NCBI GenBank assembly: GCA_017305815.1 | Contig: JAFKJZ010000221.1 | Location: 1 to 5,491 of the forward strand | DNA: 5,491 nt | Reading direction: 5' to 3' | From: Hyphomicrobiales bacterium | GTDB lineage: Bacteria; Pseudomonadota; Alphaproteobacteria; Rhizobiales; Kaistiaceae | Shown: positions 1 through 5,249 of the stretch, one piece after another | Numbering within the stretch: position 1 is the first letter of the stretch | Layout of the letters: every line of letters begins with the position of its first letter | Position numbers and translations under genes: made by a program | The notes under the pieces: generated by a model | Databases searched by the model: none | Seen by the model: the letters and a program-made list of their open reading frames with translations, nothing else | Told to the model about the DNA's origin: nothing

Positions 1-1128
1 GCCTTCGTCGGCCTGAAGCTGAGCCGGCCCATGCTGCCAATGATCGCGCTGATGCTGGCCTACATGGCCGGCGGCCTGCTTTCCTTCACGCAGTTGCAGG
101 CTTTCCAGAAGCCGGTCGTCTACATGGCGACGACGGGTTTCCTCATAATCTCGTCGATCTTCTTCGCCGCCGTCATCCAGGTCGATACCGAGCGTCGGCT
201 CAAGGTGATCGAGCGTAGCTACATTGCCGCCGCCGTGATCTGCGCGCTGATCGGCATCCTCGCCTATTTCGGCAAGATGCCCTATGCGAGCCTCTTCACC
301 CTTTATGACCGCGCCAAGGGCACATTCAAGGATCCGAACGTCTTCGGCCCATTTCTGGTGTTGCCGCTGGTGGTGCTGACCCGAGCGGTGTTGACGGACC
401 GCCTCAGCCGTTCGTTCTGGCGCATGGCCGGCATACTGGTCCTGCTGGCCGGCATCTTCCTGTCCTTCTCGCGCGCCGCCTGGGGCCTCGCCATCTTCGC
501 GCTCCTGCTGGTGACGCTGCTCGCTTTCCTGACCGAGCCGCGCCAGAGCCACCGGCTACGGATGCTCGCCTATATCCTCGGTGGCCTCCTGATCACGGCG
601 TTGCTGCTGGCGCTGCTCCTGTCCATTCCCGTCGTGCAGGATCTCTTCGCCCAACGCTTCAAGCTGGTGCAGGAATATGACGGCGGCCGCCTCGGCCGGT
701 TCGAGCGGCACATCATCGGCTTCTTCATGGTGCAGGAGCTTCCGTTCGGACTCGGCCCGTTCGAGTTCGGCAAGATGATGGGCGAGGACGAGCACAACAT
801 GTGGCTGAAGGGCTTCACCGCCTATGGCTGGCTCGGCGGCTTCTCCTACATCGTCCTCGTCATCTGGACGCTGGTGATCGCCACGCCGCTGGTCTTCAGG
901 AACCGCCCCTGGACACCGTTCGTGCAGAGCGTCTACGCCGTCTATCTCGGCCATCTGATGATCCACAACGTGATCGACAACGATCACTGGCGGCACGTCT
1001 TCCTGATCTACGGCCTGCTCTGGGGGCTCTATGCGCTCGAATGGAAGACGCAGCGCATGGCGCGGATGCGGCCCGCCGCCCCGTCCCCCCTGATCTTCGG
1101 GCCGGTTGCGCTGCCCCGTGCCGGCTGA
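1..1128 (+). CDS. O-antigen ligase/polymerase-like (Wzy_C) membrane protein, 5' end missing
   Basis: Integral inner-membrane protein of the O-antigen ligase/polymerase superfamily, whose members join or polymerise lipid-linked polysaccharide repeat units on the periplasmic face. The frame is open to the left edge (10 codons before the ATG at 31), so the true start lies outside; 375 codons are visible and family members are usually somewhat longer. Counting from the ATG at 31, hydrophobic segments lie near residues 1-20, 28-50, 64-80, 104-120, 132-165, 178-200, 270-289 and 300-335. Family hallmarks are GTFKDPNVFG (97-106), SFSRAAWG (145-152), a hydrophilic periplasmic-type loop at about 201-265 rich in Arg and Glu, and EHNMWLKGFTAYGWLGG (254-270), whose HN-x(n)-GxxG pattern is typical. 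A second His-rich stretch (IHNVIDNDHWRH, 311-322) follows. It ends 6 bp from the convergent methyltransferase gene. Ligase cannot be separated from polymerase (ExoQ/Wzy-type), so no gene symbol is given. The family call is strong, the exact role weak. Confidence 0.85.
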   Translation, partial: AFVGLKLSRPMLPMIALMLAYMAGGLLSFTQLQAFQKPVVYMATTGFLIISSIFFAAVIQVDTERRLKVIERSYIAAAVICALIGILAYFGKMPYASLFTLYDRAKGTFKDPNVFGPFLVLPLVVLTRAVLTDRLSRSFWRMAGILVLLAGIFLSFSRAAWGLAIFALLLVTLLAFLTEPRQSHRLRMLAYILGGLLITALLLALLLSIPVVQDLFAQRFKLVQEYDGGRLGRFERHIIGFFMVQELPFGLGPFEFGKMMGEDEHNMWLKGFTAYGWLGGFSYIVLVIWTLVIATPLVFRNRPWTPFVQSVYAVYLGHLMIHNVIDNDHWRHVFLIYGLLWGLYALEWKTQRMARMRPAAPSPLIFGPVALPRAG

Positions 1129-1134
1129 GCGGCA

Positions 1135-1884
1135 TCACTCGAACGAGTAGAGGCGGAACAGGTCGCTCGGCGCGACGAACAATTCTCGCGCCCGTTTGAA
1201 GCCGGCCTCCTCCGCCAGGCTTCGCCACCCCGATACCGTTTCCGGGAAATCGGCGGCCGAAACGTGGTTCCAGGTCACGTCCCATTCGGCGGCATCGAAA
1301 GCAGTCCAGAACGGACGCTGCGCCTGCCACCGCTCCAGCCAGCCCTCCCGGTTCTCGCCGTCCGGGCTGGTATTCTCATAGATCAGGAAGCGCCCATTCT
1401 CGCCGATGATGGACCGAACGGCGCGCATGACGGAGCGCTTCTCCGGTGTGCGCAGATGATGAAGCGAAAGGCCGATCCAGACGAAATCTACCGGCTCCTC
1501 GCGCTGCGACAACACTTCGGCGAAGTCGCCCTCCTTCAGCACGAACGGGCAACCGAGCGCCAACAGGTTGGCATCCGCGATATCCAGCGCGGCGCGAGAG
1601 AGGTCGATGCCCTCATAGTGCACGATGCCGGCCCCGCGCAGCGCGTCGATGCTGGCGCCCGCATCGCCGCAGGCAATGTCAAGAAAGGAGAACGACTTCC
1701 CGCTCATCTCCCGGGACAGGACGCTGCGCAGGCAGGCATAGGCCTCGCGATGGAACAGGTAGTTGTTGTCGATGAACTTCCGATAGATCTTCCAGTCACG
1801 CTGGAAGATCTGCTGCGACGGCAGGCTGGCTCGAGCCGATACATGCCGGTCAAGCTGCCGGTGGGTACGAAGCACATCGACCAT
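1135..1884 (-). CDS. class I SAM-dependent methyltransferase
   Basis: Soluble 249-residue protein expected to transfer a methyl group from S-adenosylmethionine to an unidentified acceptor. The Rossmann-type core is clear: motif I FLDIACGDAG (67-76), the acidic residue of motif II in GIDLS (92-96, Asp94), EGDF (118-121) where the adenine-contacting acidic residue is expected, and the motif IV region DFVWIGLSLHHL (133-144), followed by a FLIYE strand (166-170). About 60 residues precede motif I and are mostly helical in character, with an aromatic and charged stretch at 27-47. No signal peptide or membrane segment is seen. The ATG at 1884 is chosen because GGAG sits 8 nt upstream (1893-1896). 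The gene is convergent with the Wzy_C gene, which suggests but does not prove methylation of a polysaccharide or lipid carrier. It could equally act on a small molecule. Family certain, substrate unknown. Confidence 0.88.
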   Translation of the reverse strand: MVDVLRTHRQLDRHVSARASLPSQQIFQRDWKIYRKFIDNNYLFHREAYACLRSVLSREMSGKSFSFLDIACGDAGASIDALRGAGIVHYEGIDLSRAALDIADANLLALGCPFVLKEGDFAEVLSQREEPVDFVWIGLSLHHLRTPEKRSVMRAVRSIIGENGRFLIYENTSPDGENREGWLERWQAQRPFWTAFDAAEWDVTWNHVSAADFPETVSGWRSLAEEAGFKRARELFVAPSDLFRLYSFE

Positions 1885-2223
1885 GGATCGATCTCCGCTC
1901 GACCGCGGCAGGCGCCTCGCGGTCGCGGCGCCAGTCTAGCACAGGATCGGAGTTTGGCGTGGCCACGCGGGCGGCAAGGAGCCGTCCCGCCGCTCCGGCC
2001 GTCTCGCCGAAACGTGACCACCCAGGGCGTGTCGCCACCCCTGCCCGAGCCGGACGAAACCGAGCCGTGCAGCGGGCCAGCGGCGGGGCACGAAGCCCTC
2101 TGGAGCGTGCTCGGCACGCAGGCGCGGCAACAGCGCTTCCCGCCGGACAACCGATTGTGATCCTGCCAGCCTCAGGCGAACCCGCGCCGCCGCGAGCAGC
2201 GCGAGCCTGTGATGTCGAGGGAG
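1885..2223. other. GC-rich intergenic region without a convincing gene
   Basis: This 339-bp stretch separates the methyltransferase gene from the Nudix gene, both on the minus strand. Several frames are open through it, but their conceptual products are Arg/Pro/Ala-rich and show no family motif, as expected of shadow frames in GC-rich DNA. It should hold the methyltransferase promoter and leader, yet I found no convincing -35/-10 pair; TAGACT on the minus strand near 1933-1938 is a weak -10 candidate with no matching -35. A GGCGCC repeat pair at 1911-1916 and 1927-1932 could form a 6-bp stem in the leader. No U-tract terminator for the Nudix gene was seen. Confidence 0.6.
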
Positions 2224-2718
2224 CTAGCGCCCGCAGAGCGCCTTCAGGCGATCATCCGCCTGGATCTCGCGCAACAGCCGCCCCAGCCCCTCGTCGGAGA
2301 CGATCTCGACGGCTTCGGAGAGATGACACCAGCGACGCTTGCGTTCGCAACGCTCGCGCCACTCCAGCAGAGTTCCACGCACCCGCAGCGGAAACATCGT
2401 GACAATGCAATCGACCGAGGACTGGTCGTTCAGGATCTTCGCATAGCTGTAGGACCCGAGCGCCTCGCGGTGAATGTCACCCACGACTCCCGCTTCCTCG
2501 AACGCTTCGGTCGCGGCGCTGTCGGGCGCCGAACGCCCCGGCGCCAGCCAGCCCTTCGGGAACAGCCAGCGTCCGCGTTCCCTCGACGTGACAAGCAGCA
2601 CGCGGATCTCGCCATGCTTGTTGCGCCGCCAGGGCAAGGCGCCGAACTGCTGAAAGACGTCGCCTTCTTCGAGAGGTTCACGCCAGCGCGACGGGCGCTC
2701 GAGGATCAATTCGTCCAT
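2224..2718 (-). CDS. Nudix hydrolase, DIPP/Ap-n-A hydrolase-like
   Basis: A 164-residue cytoplasmic Nudix hydrolase, expected to cleave a nucleoside diphosphate linked to another moiety using Mg2+ or Mn2+. The Nudix box runs from Gly56 to Val78: G-x5-R-x7-T-E-A-x-E-E-x-G-V. The metal-binding glutamates Glu71, Glu74 and Glu75 are kept, while the consensus first Glu and the Arg before Glu71 are Arg62 and Thr70. The lead-in WLFPKGW (51-57) and the later GSYSYAK (88-94) resemble the diphosphoinositol polyphosphate/diadenosine polyphosphate subgroup common in alphaproteobacteria, where the first Glu is often replaced. VFQQFGALPWRR (21-32) supplies the usual first strand. The ATG at 2718 puts this strand about 20 residues in, a normal length, but only a weak purine-rich GGGG lies upstream. 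The gene stands alone, with long non-coding flanks on both sides. Substrate is inferred from resemblance only; it could be a housecleaning enzyme of broad specificity. Confidence 0.88.
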   Translation of the reverse strand: MDELILERPSRWREPLEEGDVFQQFGALPWRRNKHGEIRVLLVTSRERGRWLFPKGWLAPGRSAPDSAATEAFEEAGVVGDIHREALGSYSYAKILNDQSSVDCIVTMFPLRVRGTLLEWRERCERKRRWCHLSEAVEIVSDEGLGRLLREIQADDRLKALCGR

Positions 2719-2942
2719 CAGTGCCGAGCCCCGCGTTGGACCAGCCCGGGCCGCCGCGCCCCGCGAGCGCGCACAGACGTGCGCTGCGCGCCTGACGCGT
2801 ATCGGGAAGAAATCGGAAGGCTAAACGAAACAGACATCAAAAACTCCGGCCGCGAGAGCCACACAAGAGGCATCAACCGCAAACGATGATCTGGACCCGG
2901 AGAGGAAGAACTGCGCGGTATTCAGTTCGCCAAGAAGCCGCT

Positions 2943-2967
2943 CCGGGAAAATCGCACATTTTTCCGG
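2943..2967. repeat. 25-bp inverted repeat, 10-bp arms
   Basis: The left arm CCGGGAAAAT (2943-2952) and right arm ATTTTTCCGG (2958-2967) are complementary except at one position and flank the 5-nt spacer CGCAC. In a plus-strand RNA the odd position is a G-U wobble, giving a continuous 10-bp hairpin; in a minus-strand RNA it is an A-C mismatch. There is no U-tract after either arm, so a simple intrinsic terminator is unlikely. Its place in an A/T-rich region about 225 bp upstream of the Nudix gene suits an operator for a dimeric regulator, but no regulator can be named. Confidence 0.55.
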
Positions 2968-3013
2968 TCGGCCTCGAAACAAAAAGATGAATCACCATCG
3001 ACATGATGAGTTC

Positions 3014-3019
3014 TATAAT
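3014..3019 (+). promoter_or_regulatory. perfect TATAAT hexamer (possible -10)
   Basis: TATAAT on the plus strand lies in the A/T-rich core. The expected -35 position (about 2990-2996, AATCACC) does not resemble TTGACA and no extended -10 TG is present. No plus-strand gene follows in the window, so any transcript would be a non-coding RNA or would run antisense to the dehydrogenase operon. It may be a chance match in A/T-rich DNA. Confidence 0.2.
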
Positions 3020-3101
3020 CCGCGATTCTGACCAAAGTATGATTCAGTTTAGAAAATTGTCGACCTGCCCTCAAGCCATATAACGACCCGCCGATTTGGT
3101 A

Positions 3102-3117
3102 TGTGATCGAGGTCACT
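3102..3117. promoter_or_regulatory. CRP-like palindrome TGTGA-N6-TCACT
   Basis: TGTGA (3102-3106) and TCACT (3113-3117) separated by six bases match the classical CRP/cAMP site TGTGA-N6-TCACA at nine of ten half-site positions. On the minus strand a TATATG hexamer (3082-3077) lies about 30 bp downstream, centre to centre, close to class II activator geometry for a leftward promoter towards the Nudix gene some 350 bp away. Rhizobial CRP-like proteins such as Clr favour a somewhat different palindrome, so the regulator is uncertain. Confidence 0.4.
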
Positions 3118-3167
3118 CAAGGTTGGGCCGGAGTGTAGATGCGCTCAAAGGAGAGGCAAACGAATAG

Positions 3168-3200
3168 AAAAAAGGCGCCGGACCGCTTCCGGCCCGGCGC
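3168..3200 (-). terminator. intrinsic terminator of the dehydrogenase operon
   Basis: Read on the minus strand, GCGCCGG-G-CCG (3200-3190), loop GAAG and CGG-T-CCGGCGC (3185-3175) form an 11-bp stem in which the only non-Watson-Crick pair is a G-U wobble. One C and six consecutive T residues (3173-3168) follow. On the plus strand the same position is an A-C mismatch and no U-tract follows, so it is oriented to end leftward transcription. It starts 14 nt after the stop codon of the last Gfo/Idh/MocA gene, marking the operon end. Confidence 0.9.
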
Positions 3201-3214
3201 TGAATTTCCGCCGA

Positions 3215-4222
3215 CTACCTTTCTGGCGACAGGCGGAAGCTAAAGGGCCACGACCTGCTGCGTCTGGATCGGTCGAGATCCTCCTCGATCGCCTTGAGCA
3301 GGTAGAGTTGCTCCCGCTCGCACAGGGCATTGTGGTCAGGCTCGTCCGAAACGTCGATGCGTTCGTCCGGCCGGCTCATATCGGCATAGTGGCGAAGGAT
3401 CTGGCTGGTCTTGGTATGGGCGTTGATGTCGTCCGACTTCACGCCCGAGTTGTTCTCCGCCATGACGATCGAAGCCGAACCCTTCGGGCCGAACACATCC
3501 TTCACGAAGAAGGCCTGCTCCGATACCATCGGCCCCCAGCCGGCCTCGTACCAGCCGACCGAGCCATCCTCGAACATCACCTGCAACTGGCCGTAATTGT
3601 TGATCGGCACCTCGTCCGTCAGGCGCGCGCCGATGGCGTGGACGCGAACCGGCTTGGCCGAGGTCATCTGGCACATGACGTCGACATAGTGGACGCCGCA
3701 ATCGACGATCGGCGGGAAGCTCTGCATCAGCCGCTTGTGCCATTCCCAGGTCTCGCCGTTCGACTGCTGGTTCAGGTTCATGCGGAAGACAAGCGGCGTG
3801 CCGAGCTCGCGCGCGATCTCGATGAACTTCACCCAGCTCGGATGCTGACGCAGGATGTAGCCGATGACGAGCTTGCGTTTGGTCCGCTTGGCGACTTCGA
3901 CGACGCGCTCGGCGTCCTCGGCCGAGATTGCCATCGGCTTCTCGACGAAGACATGCGCGCCCGCTTCCATCGCCTTGATGGCGAAATCGGCATGGGTGTC
4001 CGGCATGGTATTGATCGAGACGACATCCGGCTTCAGCTCGGCCAGCGCCTGTTCGAAATTGTTGAACTTGGGCACGCCCTGCAGCTCCGCCGGCAGTTCG
4101 ACCTTGTCGATGTTGCGCGTGCAGAGCCCGACCAGTTCGTAGCCGTCGATCTTCGCATAGGCGAGCGCGTGGCTCATGCCCATATTGCCGAGGCCGACGA
4201 CGAGTACGCGTTGCTTGGCCAT
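3215..4222 (-). CDS. Gfo/Idh/MocA family oxidoreductase with altered C-terminus
   Basis: A 335-residue NAD(P)-dependent oxidoreductase of the Gfo/Idh/MocA family, expected to oxidise a hydroxyl of a sugar, polyol or derivative in the cytoplasm. The N-terminal Rossmann fold shows VLVVGLGNMG (6-15), TMPDTHADFA (72-81) and the hallmark EKP (94-96); the substrate domain has IVDCGVHYVDVM (172-183), with Asp174 and His178 at the usual catalytic-site positions. The ATG at 4222 has GGGAGAG 6 nt upstream, overlapping the stop of the upstream gene, so translation is probably coupled. It is last in the operon and followed by a terminator. The tail is odd: after LLKAIEEDLD (308-317) the expected conserved helix and final strand are replaced by a Ser/Arg-rich 18-residue end, while another frame reads IQTQQVVAL-stop (3269-3240), much like the normal family ending. 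This suggests a small deletion with frameshift. Substrate unknown. Confidence 0.9.
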   Translation of the reverse strand: MAKQRVLVVGLGNMGMSHALAYAKIDGYELVGLCTRNIDKVELPAELQGVPKFNNFEQALAELKPDVVSINTMPDTHADFAIKAMEAGAHVFVEKPMAISAEDAERVVEVAKRTKRKLVIGYILRQHPSWVKFIEIARELGTPLVFRMNLNQQSNGETWEWHKRLMQSFPPIVDCGVHYVDVMCQMTSAKPVRVHAIGARLTDEVPINNYGQLQVMFEDGSVGWYEAGWGPMVSEQAFFVKDVFGPKGSASIVMAENNSGVKSDDINAHTKTSQILRHYADMSRPDERIDVSDEPDHNALCEREQLYLLKAIEEDLDRSRRSRSWPFSFRLSPER

Positions 4223-4228
4223 TTGCCG

Positions 4229-4237
4229 CTCTCCCTA
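4229..4237 (-). promoter_or_regulatory. Shine-Dalgarno overlapping the upstream stop codon
   Basis: On the minus strand TAGGGAGAG contains the TAG stop of the upstream dehydrogenase and a GGGAGAG ribosome binding site, with GGAG 8 nt before the ATG at 4222. This fixes the start of the downstream gene and implies coupled translation. Confidence 0.75.
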
Positions 4238-5236
4238 TCCGATCCTGATGACATTGCCCGTGCGGGCGGATTCCTCGGCAGCCAGCGTCGCTTCGAGCGC
4301 CGCGGCGGCATCCTCCGGCACGCCCATGACCGGCGTCTGGCCGGCGAGCGCGCAATTGGCGAAATAGGAAAACTCGTCGCGCAGCGCGCCGCCGCGCACG
4401 CCGTTGAACTCCGGCCAGTAGGTCGTATCCGGGCTGTGCAGCTTGTCGCTGGAGACGATGCCGAGGTTCGGGAAGGTATCCTGGACGTGGATGATGCCTT
4501 CGGTGCCAATGATCGACATGCGCTCGTCTATGTCGAAAGGCGTCTTCTCCGGCATGCACCAGACCGTCTCGAGCGTCGCCGTCGCCCCGCTCGCGAAGCG
4601 GTACATCGTCTGGCCGATGTCGGGATGCCTAAGGTTGCGCACCGAGATGGTCTGCGCATAGGCGGAAACGATCCTCTCGCCTGTGAACCACAGCATGACG
4701 TCGGTGTCGTGGATGGCGTCTCCGACGATCGGGCCGATCTTGTTCAGGATGGTCGGCGTCCAGGCGGCGGGGATGTTCCGCCGCGACGACAGCGCGACGA
4801 TCTTGCCGATCTTGCCGGCGTCGATCGCCTGTTTGGCCATGCGGTAGCGCGGATTGAAGCGCACGATGTGACCGACAAACAGGATGCCCTTCGCGCCCTT
4901 CGCCGCCTCAACGATGGTGCGCGCGTCCTCGACGGTCGAGGCGATCGGCTTCTCCAGGAAGACGTGCTTTCCCGCCTTCAGCGCAGCTACGGCAGGGCCG
5001 ACGTGCTGGTCCCACATGGTGCAGATCGAGACGGCGTCGATATTCGGATCGGCAAGCATGTCGTTGTAGTCGACATAGGTCTTGGCGACGCCGAACTTGG
5101 CGCCCATGGCAGCAAGGCGATCCGGCTGGCGCGTGCAGAGCGCCGCCAGTTCGAGATTGGGAACACCGATGATCGTCTCGCAGTGGATCTCGCCGAACCA
5201 GCCGAGCCCGATGACGCCGACGCGCAGTCTGTCCAT
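4235..5236 (-). CDS. Gfo/Idh/MocA family oxidoreductase
   Basis: A complete 333-residue NAD(P)-dependent oxidoreductase, a distant paralogue of the gene that follows it. The N-terminal nucleotide-binding domain has VGVIGLGWFG (6-15), TMWDQHVGPA (73-82) and EKP (95-97); VGDAIHDTDVM (171-181) supplies the Asp173/His176 pair expected near the substrate. The C-terminal domain ends in the usual family manner, a helix PEDAAAALEATLAAEES (307-323) and then ARTGNVIRIG. The frame stays open upstream to 5416, but the ATG at 5236 is preferred: it places the first beta strand at residue 5, is preceded by a GAGGGGGAG ribosome binding site, and avoids an Arg-rich extension overlapping the SDR gene. The 11-bp gap to the SDR and 12-bp gap to the next dehydrogenase indicate one operon. 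Likely role is a step in carbohydrate or polyol catabolism; inositol-type, glucose-fructose-type and keto-sugar dehydrogenases are all possible. Confidence 0.92.
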   Translation of the reverse strand: MDRLRVGVIGLGWFGEIHCETIIGVPNLELAALCTRQPDRLAAMGAKFGVAKTYVDYNDMLADPNIDAVSICTMWDQHVGPAVAALKAGKHVFLEKPIASTVEDARTIVEAAKGAKGILFVGHIVRFNPRYRMAKQAIDAGKIGKIVALSSRRNIPAAWTPTILNKIGPIVGDAIHDTDVMLWFTGERIVSAYAQTISVRNLRHPDIGQTMYRFASGATATLETVWCMPEKTPFDIDERMSIIGTEGIIHVQDTFPNLGIVSSDKLHSPDTTYWPEFNGVRGGALRDEFSYFANCALAGQTPVMGVPEDAAAALEATLAAEESARTGNVIRIG

Positions 5237-5240
5237 GTCT

Positions 5241-5249
5241 CTCCCCCTC
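5241..5249 (-). promoter_or_regulatory. Shine-Dalgarno that decides the 5236 start
   Basis: On the minus strand TGAGGGGGAGAGACATG joins the TGA stop of the SDR gene to the ATG at 5236. The GAGGGGGAG purine run lies 4 nt before the ATG, with its GAGGGG part 7 nt away, and overlaps the stop. It supports this ATG over an in-frame upstream start and suggests translational coupling. Confidence 0.75.

Larger units (their letters stand above)
2719..3167. other. intergenic region with an A/T-rich core
   Basis: About 450 bp with no convincing gene lies between the Nudix start codon and the terminator of the dehydrogenase operon. The part nearest the Nudix gene is GC-rich and includes a possible 6-bp hairpin (GCGCAC-AGAC-GTGCGC, 2769-2784) in the presumed leader. 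The core is much richer in A/T: by hand count 49 of 120 bases from 2941 to 3060 are G or C. It holds a 25-bp inverted repeat, a CRP-like palindrome and a perfect TATAAT hexamer, listed separately. The minus-strand Nudix promoter presumably lies here. Short open frames exist (for example minus 3004-2873 and plus 3003-3083), but none has a good ribosome binding site or a recognisable product. Confidence 0.6.

Noticed and set aside
1100..1127. GGCCGG/CCGGCT stem at the end of the Wzy_C gene as a terminator
   Set aside because: Six-base stem with a 15-nt loop and no following T-run, so not a convincing intrinsic terminator.
1911..1932. GGCGCC repeat pair with a 10-nt spacer upstream of the methyltransferase gene
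   Set aside because: GGCGCC is self-complementary and common in GC-rich DNA; the 6-bp stem alone is too weak for a separate regulatory call.
1264..2160. 298-codon plus-strand open frame opposite the methyltransferase and the following intergenic region
   Set aside because: It is antisense to a gene with clear methyltransferase motifs, its product has no recognisable domain, and it continues into GC-rich non-coding DNA as expected of a shadow frame.
2209..2889. 226-codon plus-strand open frame opposite the Nudix gene
   Set aside because: Antisense to a gene with an ordered Nudix box; the product is Arg/Pro-rich and unrecognised.
2873..3004. 43-codon minus-strand frame starting at ATG 3004 in the A/T-rich island
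   Set aside because: No clear ribosome binding site and no recognisable sequence; length is within chance expectation.
2922..3116. 64-codon minus-strand frame beginning with GTG at 3116
   Set aside because: The start lies inside the CRP-like palindrome, no ribosome binding site is seen and the product matches nothing known to me.
3336..4559. 407-codon minus-strand open frame overlapping both Gfo/Idh/MocA genes
   Set aside because: Same-strand alternative frame, extremely rich in Arg/Ala/Gly, with no domain; the two overlapped genes have full family motifs.
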